Under the pieces are notes generated by a model, which saw only the letters and a list, made by a program, of their open reading frames with translations, searched no databases and was not told where the DNA came from. Positions 1 through 8,625 of a DNA stretch of 31,676 nt are shown piece by piece; position 1 is the stretch's first letter; the number at the start of each line of letters is the position of its first letter. The DNA lies in NCBI GenBank assembly GCA_017615495.1, contig JAGAAA010000055.1, positions 1-31,676 of the forward strand, written 5' to 3'. A program made the translations under genes and the position numbers. Origin of the DNA: Clostridia bacterium. Its GTDB lineage: Bacteria > Bacillota > Clostridia > Christensenellales > CAG-1252.

Positions 1-2
1 CC

Positions 3-572
3 TTTGGCATCGTTAAGCTCTCTTCGCCGCCTTTCGATAGGCATTCCAACTACGGCTACGTCGCGGCGTATCCAAAGGGCGTCCGAGAAAACGGCGGGCA
101 GTACACGCACGCCGCCGTTTGGTACTTGAAGGCGCTGTTGGAAGCGGGGGAAAAGGAGGAAGCGTACCGCGTTCTTACCTCGCTTTGTCCGATGACGCGC
201 TGTAAAACGCAAGAGGGCGCAAAGCGCTATATGGCGGAGCCTTACGTCCTTGCCGGCGACGTTTACGGGTGCGAGCCCTACGTCGGCCGCGCCGGATGGA
301 CGTGGTATACCGGGAGCGCTGCGTGGCTCAAATACGTTTTGACCGAGGACTTTTTCGGGGTAAAAAAGCGGGGCGATTATTTGTACGTCAAGCCGAATTT
401 TCCTTCCTGCTTTGACGAGCTCAGCGCGGAGATCGCTCTTTGCGGACGCAAAATTGCCGTTTTGTACCAAAGAGGGGGAGAGGCGGGACTTTTCGCCGAC
501 GGCAAGCGCGTTGACCGCATCGATCTACGGGAGGTAAAAGAAAACGTAAACCTTCTTTGTAGGTTTGATTGA
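3..572 (+). CDS. GH94 family sugar phosphorylase, C-terminal part (5' end outside window)
   Basis: The reading frame is open from the window edge to the TGA at 570-572, so only about the last 189 residues are seen. The motifs ENGGQYTHAA and AGWTWYTGSAAW are characteristic of glycoside hydrolase family 94 (cellobiose, chitobiose and related beta-glucoside phosphorylases, and the C-terminus of cyclic beta-1,2-glucan synthases). In characterised members these lie in the alpha/alpha-barrel, and the Thr-Gly of WYTGSA lines the phosphate pocket. Such enzymes cleave beta-glucosides with phosphate in the cytoplasm to give sugar 1-phosphates. The catalytic Asp would lie upstream of the window, and the substrate cannot be read from this fragment. 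The rarA promoter lies only a few bases after the stop codon. Confidence 0.88.
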   Translation, partial: FGIVKLSSPPFDRHSNYGYVAAYPKGVRENGGQYTHAAVWYLKALLEAGEKEEAYRVLTSLCPMTRCKTQEGAKRYMAEPYVLAGDVYGCEPYVGRAGWTWYTGSAAWLKYVLTEDFFGVKKRGDYLYVKPNFPSCFDELSAEIALCGRKIAVLYQRGGEAGLFADGKRVDRIDLREVKENVNLLCRFD

Positions 573-577
573 TTCCC

Positions 578-606
578 TTGTAATGATTCGCGTTTTGTGG
601 TATCAT
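578..606 (+). promoter_or_regulatory. rarA promoter, leaderless arrangement
   Basis: TTGTAA at 578-583 and TATCAT at 601-606 are separated by 17 bp. The ATG of rarA follows after exactly 6 nt (607-612). A transcript starting about 7 nt after the -10 box would begin at or next to the start codon. There is no purine-rich Shine-Dalgarno sequence between promoter and ATG. Confidence 0.7.
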
Positions 607-612
607 CTTTGT

Positions 613-1905
613 ATGGATCTTTTTGATTTTACCGAAAACACGAATCAGGTCAAACCCCTTGCGGAAAGAATGCGTCCGCGTTCTTTGAGCGAGTTTATCG
701 GGCAAAAGCACATCGTCGGCGAAGGAACTCTTCTTCGTCGCGCCATCGCGGCGGATCGCTTGGGCAGCTGCATTTTTTACGGCGTGCCCGGCTCGGGCAA
801 AACCAGTCTCGCCAACATTATTGCGGAAACGACCAAGTCGCATTTTGAAAAGCTCAACGCCGTTTCCAGCGGCGTTTCCGACGCCAAAAAGGTCATTGAC
901 GAAGCGCGTTCCCGTTTGAAGCTATACGGCACGCGCACCTATTTGCTTTTGGACGAATGCCATCGTTGGAACAAGGCGCAGTCCGATTGTATGCTTTCCG
1001 CCATCGAAGAGGGGGTCATCACCTTCATCGGTTCCACGACGGAAAACCCCTTTATCTCCATGACCAAAGCGATCGTCTCTCGCTGTAGGCTCTTTGAGTT
1101 CAAGCCGCTTTCTTCCGAGGAGATCATCGGCGCTCTTCGCGCTTCTCTTACGGATGAGCGCGGTCTCAAGGCGTACAACGTCACTTGCGCGGACGATGTC
1201 CTCGCCCATTTCGCTTACGCTTCGGATGGGGATCTTCGCATTGCGTACAACAGTTTGGAGCTCGCCGTGATCACCACGCCGCCCGATAAAAACGGCGTGA
1301 TCGAGATCACCAAGGAGATCGCTTCCCAATCGGTGCAAAAGAAATATCTTTCCATTGACGAAAGCACTTATTACGACATGATCTCCGCCTTTTGCAAATC
1401 TCTCCGCGGTAGTGACAGCGACGCCGCCGTTTATTGGATGGAACGTCTGATCTCTTCCGGGTGCGATCCCATGCTGATTTGCCGTCGCTTGGTGGTGCAT
1501 TCCGCCGAAGACGTCGGCATGGCTGATCCGTACGCTTTGACTATTGCTGTTTCCGCAATGACTGCGATGCAAAACATCGGTCTGCCGGAAGGGCGCATCC
1601 CGCTTACCGAAGCCATTTTGTACGTTTGCGAAGCGTCCAAGAGCAATTCGGTCGTCGGCGCTTTGTATTCCGCGCACGACGCGGTGGAAAAGACCTACGG
1701 CGACGTCGTCCCCAAGCATTTGAAGGACGCCAACTATAAGCAGGAAAAGATCGAGGGTTATAAGTACCCGCATTCCTACGGCGGCTGGGTGGAGCAACAG
1801 TATCTCCCCGACGCCATCAAGGACGAAACTTTTTACCATCCGTCCGAAAACGGTTTTGAAAAAAATCTCGTTCGGGCAAAAGTCATTCGTCGCAACAAAG
1901 GTTAA
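613..1905 (+). CDS. rarA: Replication-associated recombination protein A (RarA/MgsA AAA+ ATPase)
   Basis: This 430-residue AAA+ ATPase belongs to the RarA/MgsA/WRNIP1 family, which forms clamp-loader-like tetramers and acts at stalled replication forks. Visible are the N-terminal LAERMRPRSLSEFIGQ motif, Walker A GVPGSGKT (about residues 57-64), Walker B LLLDECHRWNKAQSD (about 111-125, with Cys and Trp where most members have Ile and Phe), sensor-1 STTENP (about 141-146), and the C-terminal MgsA helical region ending in a KYPHSYGGWVEQQYLP stretch. An upstream in-frame start at 565 would run through the promoter and lacks similarity, so the ATG at 613 is chosen. ruvX follows with its own promoter. 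Confidence 0.95.
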   Translation: MDLFDFTENTNQVKPLAERMRPRSLSEFIGQKHIVGEGTLLRRAIAADRLGSCIFYGVPGSGKTSLANIIAETTKSHFEKLNAVSSGVSDAKKVIDEARSRLKLYGTRTYLLLDECHRWNKAQSDCMLSAIEEGVITFIGSTTENPFISMTKAIVSRCRLFEFKPLSSEEIIGALRASLTDERGLKAYNVTCADDVLAHFAYASDGDLRIAYNSLELAVITTPPDKNGVIEITKEIASQSVQKKYLSIDESTYYDMISAFCKSLRGSDSDAAVYWMERLISSGCDPMLICRRLVVHSAEDVGMADPYALTIAVSAMTAMQNIGLPEGRIPLTEAILYVCEASKSNSVVGALYSAHDAVEKTYGDVVPKHLKDANYKQEKIEGYKYPHSYGGWVEQQYLPDAIKDETFYHPSENGFEKNLVRAKVIRRNKG

Positions 1906-1910
1906 ATCGT

Positions 1911-1939
1911 TTGATTTTCCTTTCGCCAGATGATATAGT
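1911..1939 (+). promoter_or_regulatory. ruvX promoter, leaderless arrangement
   Basis: TTGATT at 1911-1916, a 17-bp spacer and TATAGT at 1934-1939 are followed by 6 nt and then the ATG at 1946. No Shine-Dalgarno sequence is present. The arrangement is the same as at rarA. Confidence 0.7.
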
Positions 1940-1945
1940 TTTTCT

Positions 1946-2350
1946 ATGAGAATTCTGTGTTTGGACATCGGCGACGTCCGCATCGGCGTTGCAGTCAGCG
2001 ATCCGTTGGGGATCAGCACCAACGGCATCGAGACCCATCTTTCGCAGGGTGCGGAAGCGGATGCTTCGTATTTTGCCGAGATGGCTTTGTCGCGCGGCGC
2101 AGGGATGATCCTTTTGGGGCTTCCTTTAAATATGGACGGCACCGAAGGCGACAGGGCGGAAAAGGTGCGCGCGTTCGGCGCCTTATTGCAGCAAAAATCA
2201 GGGCTTCCCGTCGAATACGAGGACGAGCGCCTGACCACCGTGGAAGCGGAAGAGATGCTGATCGAGGCGGGGCTTTCCAGGCAGGAACGCAAAAAGGTAA
2301 TAGACAAGGTTGCGGCGGAGATCATCCTTCGCAGTTACTTGAACAAATAG
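1946..2350 (+). CDS. ruvX: Putative pre-16S rRNA nuclease / Holliday junction resolvase-like protein (RuvX/YqgF)
   Basis: The 134-residue protein is full length for the YqgF/RuvX family, an RNase H-like fold involved in 16S rRNA 5' maturation in E. coli and also described as a resolvase-like nuclease. The first acidic residue lies in LDIGDVRIGVAVSD, the second in the YEDERLTT block and the last Asp in the IDKVAAEIIL helix. The LGLPLNMDGTEG loop is typical. It is followed by a DUF1292 gene after 10 nt, a pairing common in Clostridia, so both probably share the ruvX promoter. Confidence 0.92.
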   Translation: MRILCLDIGDVRIGVAVSDPLGISTNGIETHLSQGAEADASYFAEMALSRGAGMILLGLPLNMDGTEGDRAEKVRAFGALLQQKSGLPVEYEDERLTTVEAEEMLIEAGLSRQERKKVIDKVAAEIILRSYLNK

Positions 2351-2360
2351 TGAGGTAATT

Positions 2361-2675
2361 ATGGAAAACGAAGAAAAAGATATGATCACTTTGACTGACG
2401 AAGACGGCAATCAAGTTCAATGCGAATTTTTGGACACCGTTGAGATGAACGACAAGCTTTACTGCGTCGTTGAGCCCATCGTCGGAAGCGAAGATTACGA
2501 GGAAGGCAGCTGCTACATTTTCAATATTAAGGAAAATGACGACGGCACCGTCGACCTCACCCCCATCGAGGATGAAAACGAGCTCAACGCCGTTTTTGAA
2601 AAGTTCCTCGAAAACAACGCGAGCGACTGCTCGGGCGATTGCGCGGGGTGCTCCGGTTGCGACGATAAAAAGTAA
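2361..2675 (+). CDS. DUF1292 (YrzB-like) protein with Cys-rich tail
   Basis: This small acidic protein of 104 residues matches DUF1292: the core DEDGNQVQCEFLDTVEMNDK followed by YCVVEPIVG and a C-terminal acidic stretch. The family has no established function and is often found next to ruvX in Clostridia. The start is supported by GAGG at 2352-2355, spaced 5 nt from the ATG, so it is probably translated from the ruvX mRNA. The last 15 residues carry four Cys in CxxxCxxCxxC spacing, which could bind a metal; this is inference. The gene is followed by the rpsB promoter. Confidence 0.82.
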   Translation: MENEEKDMITLTDEDGNQVQCEFLDTVEMNDKLYCVVEPIVGSEDYEEGSCYIFNIKENDDGTVDLTPIEDENELNAVFEKFLENNASDCSGDCAGCSGCDDKK

Positions 2676-2698
2676 TTATAAATTATTATAAAAAATCG

Positions 2699-2728
2699 TT
2701 GCCAAACCGTTTTTACGTATGATATTAT
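2699..2728 (+). promoter_or_regulatory. rpsB-tsf promoter
   Basis: TTGCCA at 2699-2704 and TATTAT at 2723-2728 are 18 bp apart in an AT-rich stretch. A transcript from here would carry a leader of roughly 95 nt before rpsB. Other AT-rich -10-like hexamers overlap, so the exact -10 box is uncertain. Confidence 0.5.
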
Positions 2729-2734
2729 AAAAAA

Positions 2735-2829
2735 GCTAAAAAGCACCGTGACCGAGGTCGTACTGTTGCTCGTTTGAGTTGTGGCGGTCAAAGAAGTCGC
2801 GGGAAGAAAAAACAGGAGGATTTTTTGTT
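2735..2829 (+). promoter_or_regulatory. Long 5' leader of rpsB, possibly structured
   Basis: The leader of about 95 nt contains TGACCG (2749-2754) that can pair with CGGTCA (2785-2790), enclosing a GU-rich segment. GACC/GGTC can also pair locally. It ends with AGGAGG at 2814-2819. Leaders of ribosomal protein operons often bind the encoded protein, but I do not recognise a known motif here, so regulation by S2 is only a hypothesis. Confidence 0.3.
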
Positions 2830-3621
<792 letters not shown>

Positions 3622-3636
3622 TTCGGAGGTAGTAAG

Positions 3637-4515
3637 ATGTTTACTGCAAGTGATGTTAAAGAACTCAGAGAAAAGACCGGCGTCGGCATGATGGATTGCA
3701 AAAAGGCTCTTACCGAAGCCGACGGCAATATGGAAAAAGCCATCGAGATCCTTCGTGAGAAGGGCATGGCCACCGCTGCTAAGAAGGCGTCCAGGATCGC
3801 CGCTGAAGGCGTTGTCGCCGCTTCTATCAAAGGCAACGTGGGCACCCTCGTGGAAGTCAACTGTGAGACCGACTTCGTTGCGAAGGGCGATGCTTATCAG
3901 GCTTTTGTGGCTGATATCGCCGACTACGTTGTAAACAACGACGTTGCCGATATCGACGCGCTTGTCGCCGCGAAGCAGAGCGCAGTCATCGAAGCCACCG
4001 CAAAGATCGGTGAGAAGATCTCTCTCCGCCGCTTTGCAAAATTCACCACCGAGGACGGCATCCTTGAAAGCTACATCCACATGGGCGGCAAGGTGGGCGT
4101 TTTGGTCGAAGTGACCGGCGCTGATACCGAGGCATCCCGCGCGTTCGCTCACGACGTCGCGCTTCAGATCGCCGCTGCGAAGCCCTCTTACGTGGTCAGC
4201 AGTGAAGTTCCCCAAGCAGAGCTTGAGAAGGAAAAGGAGATCCTTACCGCTCAAGCGCTCAACGAAGGCAAGCCTGCCGCGATCGTTGAGAAGATGGTGC
4301 TCGGCCGTATCAACAAGTACTACAAGGACGTTTGTTTAATGGATCAGCAATTCGTCAAAAATCCCGATATCTCCATCAAGCAATATCTCGCTTCCGTCAA
4401 TAAGGACAACGGCTTGAACCTTTCGGTCAAGAGATTCGTCCGCTTCGAGATGGGCGAAGGCCTTGAAAAGAGGGTCGACAACTTCGTTGACGAAGTGATG
4501 AGCCAGATCAAGTAA
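3637..4515 (+). CDS. tsf: Translation elongation factor Ts
   Basis: EF-Ts is the nucleotide exchange factor that recycles EF-Tu-GDP. The 292-residue product is full length: the UBA-like N-terminus has DVKELREKTGVGMMDCKKAL (the TGAGMMDCK signature with Val), followed by the core NCETDFVAKGD and the paired Ts domains. The C-terminal part contains PSYVVSSEVP and the VLGRINKYYKDVCLMDQQFVK helix. GGAGG at 3625-3629 sets the start. A strong terminator follows the stop codon and closes the rpsB-tsf unit. Confidence 0.98.
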   Translation: MFTASDVKELREKTGVGMMDCKKALTEADGNMEKAIEILREKGMATAAKKASRIAAEGVVAASIKGNVGTLVEVNCETDFVAKGDAYQAFVADIADYVVNNDVADIDALVAAKQSAVIEATAKIGEKISLRRFAKFTTEDGILESYIHMGGKVGVLVEVTGADTEASRAFAHDVALQIAAAKPSYVVSSEVPQAELEKEKEILTAQALNEGKPAAIVEKMVLGRINKYYKDVCLMDQQFVKNPDISIKQYLASVNKDNGLNLSVKRFVRFEMGEGLEKRVDNFVDEVMSQIK

Positions 4516-4531
4516 TTCGTTTCGGTTTTTG

Positions 4532-4559
4532 AAGGGCAAATTCACTTTTGCCCTTTTTT
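4532..4559 (+). terminator. Rho-independent terminator after tsf
   Basis: AAGGGCAAA (4532-4540) pairs perfectly with TTTGCCCTT (4547-4555) around a 6-nt loop. A run of six T at 4554-4559 follows. It lies 17 nt after the tsf stop and before pyrH. Confidence 0.88.
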
Positions 4560-4609
4560 CTAAGCAAATGACAGCCGAATCCTTTGGGATCGCGCAAAAG
4601 GAGAAAATT

Positions 4610-5314
4610 ATGGCGGCTTATAAAAGAGTGATTATCAAAATTTCAGGTGAAGCGCTTGGCGGCGAAGCGGGTACGGGGCTGGATGAACAGTTTATCGACC
4701 ACATTGCCGAGGACATCATCGCCGTAAAGAACGCCGGCGTGCAGATCGGCATCGTCGTCGGCGGTGGCAACTTCTGGCGCGGCGGCAAGGCGAAGTTTAT
4801 GTCGGATAGGGCAACTGCCGATCATATGGGCATGCTTGCCACCGTTATGAACGCGCTTGCGCTGCAGGACGCCTTTGAAAGAAAGGGCGCAGACACCCGC
4901 GTTATGACCGCGCTTACCATCACCCGCGTGGCGGAACCATACATCCAACGCAAAGCCATCAACCACCTCAACAAAGGCAGGATCGTGGTGTTTGCTTGCG
5001 GTACCGGCAACCCGTATTTTACCACGGATACCGCCGCCGTGCTTCGCGCCGCCGAGATCGGTGCGGAAGCCATCCTTCTTGCGAAGAACGTGGACGGCGT
5101 TTACGACAGCGATCCCAAAACCAACCCGAACGCCAAGAAGTACGACACCTTGAACTATCTTGATCTTTTGTCCAATCATCTTGGCGTGATGGATTACACC
5201 GCCGCATCCCTTTGCATGGACAACAAGATCCCCTTGATCGTCTTCGGCTTGAAGGATGAAGGCAGTATTATGAAGGCCGTTCGCGGCGAAAAAATCGGCA
5301 CCTTGATTCATTGA
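4610..5314 (+). CDS. pyrH: UMP kinase
   Basis: UMP kinase phosphorylates UMP to UDP and belongs to the amino-acid kinase fold. The 234-residue product shows KISGEALGG at the N-terminus, the GIVVGGGNFWRGG loop, ATADHMGMLATVMNALALQDA, and the ATP-site motif TDTAAVLRAAEIGAEAILL followed by KNVDGVYDSDP. The ATG at 4610 is preceded by AAAGGAG at about 4597-4603, whereas an upstream in-frame start at 4529 would run through the tsf terminator. No clear promoter is seen between that terminator and the gene, so read-through or a weak promoter must supply the mRNA. Confidence 0.97.
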   Translation: MAAYKRVIIKISGEALGGEAGTGLDEQFIDHIAEDIIAVKNAGVQIGIVVGGGNFWRGGKAKFMSDRATADHMGMLATVMNALALQDAFERKGADTRVMTALTITRVAEPYIQRKAINHLNKGRIVVFACGTGNPYFTTDTAAVLRAAEIGAEAILLAKNVDGVYDSDPKTNPNAKKYDTLNYLDLLSNHLGVMDYTAASLCMDNKIPLIVFGLKDEGSIMKAVRGEKIGTLIH

Positions 5315-5333
5315 TCGGGTTTTGTGCTATAAT
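5303..5333 (+). promoter_or_regulatory. Promoter for frr, extended -10
   Basis: TATAAT at 5328-5333 is preceded by TG one base upstream (TGCTATAAT), an extended -10 element. TTGATT at 5303-5308 is a possible -35 with a long 19-bp spacer. It overlaps the end of pyrH and would give frr and the downstream genes a separate start. The leader includes GGGGGA at 5342-5347 as the ribosome binding site. Confidence 0.55.
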
Positions 5334-5355
5334 AAAGTAACGGGGGAATAAAACT

Positions 5356-5931
5356 ATGTCATACGATATTATGGAAGTTTTGGAAATCTTGGATACATAC
5401 GAAACCGCGCTCAAGAAGACGGTGGACGGCTACAAAGCGCACATTTTGAACATTCGCGCAGGTCGCGCCAATCCGCACATCCTCGACAAAGTGATGGTGG
5501 ATTACTACGGCACGCCCACGCCCCTCAATCAAATGGGTAGCATCACGGTGCCCGAAGCAAAGATGATCGTCGTTTCCATTTGGGACGGCAGCGCTTTGAA
5601 GGCGGCTGAAAAAGCCATCGTGGACGCCAATATCGGCATCACGCCCAACAACGACGGCAAGGTTTTGCGTTTGGTTTTCCCCGATCTTACGGAGGAACGC
5701 CGCCAAGCCCTCGTTAAAGAGCTTAAGCAAGTGACGGAGAACTCCAAAGTAACCCTTCGCAATCATAGGCGCGACGCCAACGAAGGGTTGAAGAAACTGA
5801 AGAAGGACGGCTTGATCACCGAAGATGACGTGAAGTCGCTTGAAAAGGACGTTGACAAACTCCTCAACGATTACGTCGCCATCGCGGATAAGGCGTTCAA
5901 AGAGAAGGAAAGCGAGATCTTGACTGTATAA
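5356..5931 (+). CDS. frr: Ribosome recycling factor
   Basis: RRF, with EF-G, splits post-termination ribosomes. The 191-residue product shows the head-and-tail composition of the family: NIRAGRANPHILDKVMVDYYGTPTPLNQ in domain I/II, SITVPEAKMIVVSIWD, GITPNNDGKVLRLVFPDLTEERR, and the C-terminal helix with RNHRRDANEGLKKLKK. It is slightly longer than the usual 185 because of the N-terminal residues. GGGGGA at 5342-5347 supports the start. uppS begins 10 nt after its stop, the conserved pyrH-frr-uppS order. Confidence 0.97.
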   Translation: MSYDIMEVLEILDTYETALKKTVDGYKAHILNIRAGRANPHILDKVMVDYYGTPTPLNQMGSITVPEAKMIVVSIWDGSALKAAEKAIVDANIGITPNNDGKVLRLVFPDLTEERRQALVKELKQVTENSKVTLRNHRRDANEGLKKLKKDGLITEDDVKSLEKDVDKLLNDYVAIADKAFKEKESEILTV

Positions 5932-5940
5932 GGAGGTCGA

Positions 5941-6636
5941 ATGACGCCTTCGCATATCGCGTTTATAATGGATGGTAACGGCAGGTGGGCGGAACGCCGC
6001 CACATGCCGAGAAAGTATGGGCATAAAATGGGGACGCAGACGCTCGAAAACGTGGTGGATCTTGCCGCGAAGTTCGGGATAAAAACGGTCACGTTTTATG
6101 CTTTTTCTACTGAAAATTGGGCGCGTCCGCAAAGCGAGATCGACTATTTATTCGGAATTTTCCGCAAATTTTTGTCCGAGATCGACCGCTACAAGCAAAA
6201 GAACGTAAAACTCCGTTTTATCGGCAATCTCAGCCGTCTTCCGGAGGACGTTAGGGATGCTTGCGTCGAGATGACCGAACGCACCAAGGAAAACACGGGG
6301 CTGAACGTGGTCATCGCCTTGAATTACGGCAGTTGGGAGGAGGTCACCTCCGCCGTCAACCGCCTGTTGCAAAGCGGCAAAACTTCGGTTTCGGAAGAAG
6401 AGATCAAAAATGCGCTTTATACGCATGATCTCACGTTCCCGGACGTCGTGGTGCGCACGGGCGGAGAAGTCCGGCTCAGCAATTTCCTTTTGTTGCAATC
6501 CGCGTATGCGGAATTGATATTCACCGATACGTTGTGGCCGGATTTTGATGAAAAAGCATTTGTCGGCGTGCTTGACGAGTATTCGTCGCGCGTCAGAAAA
6601 TACGGAGGTTTGAAGAAGGGCGATGCTAAAGCGTAA
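5941..6636 (+). CDS. uppS: Isoprenyl (undecaprenyl) diphosphate synthase
   Basis: This cis-prenyltransferase extends farnesyl diphosphate with isopentenyl diphosphate to the C55 lipid carrier used for cell wall synthesis. The 231-residue protein has HIAFIMDGNGRWAERR with the catalytic Asp, the FYAFSTENWARP motif, and the C-terminal RTGGEVRLSNFLLLQSAYAE and LWPDF motifs. AGGAGG at 5931-5936 sets the ATG. Its 3' end overlaps cdsA by 14 nt, so the two are translationally coupled. Confidence 0.96.
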   Translation: MTPSHIAFIMDGNGRWAERRHMPRKYGHKMGTQTLENVVDLAAKFGIKTVTFYAFSTENWARPQSEIDYLFGIFRKFLSEIDRYKQKNVKLRFIGNLSRLPEDVRDACVEMTERTKENTGLNVVIALNYGSWEEVTSAVNRLLQSGKTSVSEEEIKNALYTHDLTFPDVVVRTGGEVRLSNFLLLQSAYAELIFTDTLWPDFDEKAFVGVLDEYSSRVRKYGGLKKGDAKA

Positions 6637-7489
6637 TCTTACCGCGGTGGCGCTCGTTGCCGTCGCGTTGCTGTTCATCCTCTATCTTCGCACGCTGTAC
6701 GTTGAGCTTGCGGATATTCTTTTTTACGTCTTTATGGCGTTTGGCGCCTTTGAAATGGTACGCGTTGGGAAGAAGTGCGAGTACCAAGCCTTCGTGCTTC
6801 CGCTCGTTGTCTTTGCCGTCGCGGTCTATCCGCTCTTTTACTTTTTCAATGCGGCGGGCATCTTGTTTGCGGCGATGCTGGCTGTTTTAACGGCGCTTGC
6901 GACCCTTTTGTTTAACAGGGCGAGCCGTACTTTGAACGATTTGCTTTTTACGGTTTTGATCTTGTTCTATCCGATGATCCTTTGCACGTCGTTTTTTGTG
7001 ATCAATCACAGTTCGGCGGGGCTCCTCGGCATCTTCTTTGTGCTGTTCGTCACTTTGCTTTCGGACGCCTTTGCGTTGTTTGCCGGTATGTTGTTCGGCA
7101 AGAAAAAACTGATGGAAGACGTCAGCCCCAAAAAGACCGTAGCGGGCGCCGTGGGCGCATACGTAGGCGGGCTTGTCGGCGCAACTGCCGTGCTTTTGCT
7201 TTTTGACGTTTTCGGCGTTTTTAAAAATTTCGGAAATGTCGGAATTATCCGATTGTTTGAAGAATATTACGTTTCAATTCCCGTGTACTTTGCGCTTGCA
7301 ATTTTGTGCACAACGGCGGCAATTATCGGGGACTTGGCGGCATCCCTTTTGAAGCGCAAAACCGGCGTAAAGGACTTCGGAAAGATTTTTCCGGGGCATG
7401 GCGGCGTGATGGACAGGCTGGATAGTTTGCTCTTCGTAGCGCCCATCGTAGCCTTGTTCCTTACCGTTTATATGGGGGTAGCGGCATGA
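6623..7489 (+). CDS. cdsA: Phosphatidate cytidylyltransferase
   Basis: This membrane enzyme makes CDP-diacylglycerol from phosphatidate and CTP. The 288-residue protein has about eight hydrophobic segments and the family signature near the C-terminus, FGKIFPGHGGVMDRLDSLLFVAP. The SDAFALFAGMLFGKKKL and SPKKTVAGAVGAYVGG blocks correspond to the conserved cytoplasmic loop. It overlaps uppS by 14 nt and dxr by 4 nt (ATGA), in the usual uppS-cdsA-dxr order. Confidence 0.96.
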   Translation: MLKRNLTAVALVAVALLFILYLRTLYVELADILFYVFMAFGAFEMVRVGKKCEYQAFVLPLVVFAVAVYPLFYFFNAAGILFAAMLAVLTALATLLFNRASRTLNDLLFTVLILFYPMILCTSFFVINHSSAGLLGIFFVLFVTLLSDAFALFAGMLFGKKKLMEDVSPKKTVAGAVGAYVGGLVGATAVLLLFDVFGVFKNFGNVGIIRLFEEYYVSIPVYFALAILCTTAAIIGDLAASLLKRKTGVKDFGKIFPGHGGVMDRLDSLLFVAPIVALFLTVYMGVAA

Positions 7490-8625
7490 AAAAAATTGCG
7501 ATCATCGGCGTTACCGGCTCCATCGGCTCGCAAGCGGTGGACGTCATCGAAAAAAATCCCGATCTGTTTTCGCTTACCTTGGTTTCTTCGCACTCCAACG
7601 CCGATAAGTTAGTAGAAGTAGCCAACCGTCACAAAGTTCCCATCGTGTGCTTCAGCGGCAAAAATCCGCCGTCAAAGGATAGCTTTAACTATCCTTGCGA
7701 GCTTATCACGGGTGAAAACGCTCTCGTTGCCGCGGCGGAAAATGCTGATTACGACGTCTTTTTGAACGCGGTCGTAGGCATTGACGCTCTTCGTCCTACT
7801 TTGATCGCCATGAGCAAAGGCGCAAGGATCGCCTTGTCCAACAAAGAAATGCTCGTTTCCGCCGGCGAATACGTTATGCGCATGAAGGACGAGTTCAAAA
7901 GCGAGATCGTGCCCGTGGACAGCGAACATTCCGCCATTTTCCAATGCTTGGCGGCAGGGCGCTTTTCGGACGTGGACGCCTTGATCATCACGTCAAGCGG
8001 CGGCGCCTTCCGTGACGTGCCCCTTGATGAACTCGATAACGTTTCGCCCGAACGCGCGCTTGCGCATCCCAATTGGAATATGGGCAAAAAGATCACGATC
8101 GATTGCGCTACGATGGTCAACAAAGGGTTTGAAGTTATCGAAGCGAAGCATCTTTTCCGTCTTCCGTTTGAAAAGATCGAAACCGTCCTTCACCGCGAAA
8201 GCGTCGTGCATTCAATGGTCCGCTTTGCGGACGGGGCAACCATCGCGCAACTTTCTTCCCCGGATATGCGTTTGCCCATCCAATACGCCTTTACCTATCC
8301 GGAGCGCGTCGCCTCTCCCGTAAAGCCCTTGAAAACGCCGTTTTCTTTGACGTTTGAGGAGATCGACCTCAACCGATATCCTTGCTTCCGCATCTTGCTC
8401 GAAGCCGGGAAAAAGGGCGGTTTGTACCCCGCGGCAATGCTTGCCGCCGACGCAGTTTTGGTGCCCGCCTATTTGGAAGGCGCCATCAAGTATTCCGACA
8501 TCGCAAAAACCTTGGAAATCGTTTTGAACGAGTTTTCGCTCAAGGGCGAGTACGGGCTTGCCGACGTCCTTCGCATAAACGACGAGATCGAAAAATATAC
8601 TCGTAACGTGGTGAAAAAATTATGA
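7486..8625 (+). CDS. dxr: 1-deoxy-D-xylulose 5-phosphate reductoisomerase
   Basis: Dxr catalyses the first committed step of the MEP isoprenoid pathway, converting DXP to MEP with NADPH. The 379-residue product begins with the dinucleotide-binding loop GVTGSIGSQAVDVI. It carries NKEMLVSAG, the metal-binding PVDSEHSAIFQCL, SSGGAFRD, and the flexible active-site loop HPNWNMGKKITIDCATMVNKG in pieces that match the family. ATGA overlaps couple it to cdsA and rseP. With ispG downstream, the operon supplies isoprenoid precursors next to uppS, which consumes them. Confidence 0.97.
   Translation: MKKIAIIGVTGSIGSQAVDVIEKNPDLFSLTLVSSHSNADKLVEVANRHKVPIVCFSGKNPPSKDSFNYPCELITGENALVAAAENADYDVFLNAVVGIDALRPTLIAMSKGARIALSNKEMLVSAGEYVMRMKDEFKSEIVPVDSEHSAIFQCLAAGRFSDVDALIITSSGGAFRDVPLDELDNVSPERALAHPNWNMGKKITIDCATMVNKGFEVIEAKHLFRLPFEKIETVLHRESVVHSMVRFADGATIAQLSSPDMRLPIQYAFTYPERVASPVKPLKTPFSLTFEEIDLNRYPCFRILLEAGKKGGLYPAAMLAADAVLVPAYLEGAIKYSDIAKTLEIVLNEFSLKGEYGLADVLRINDEIEKYTRNVVKKL

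Noticed and set aside
922..2325. A long minus-strand open frame opposite rarA and ruvX
   Set aside because: Both plus-strand genes are clear; the antisense frame arises from codon bias.
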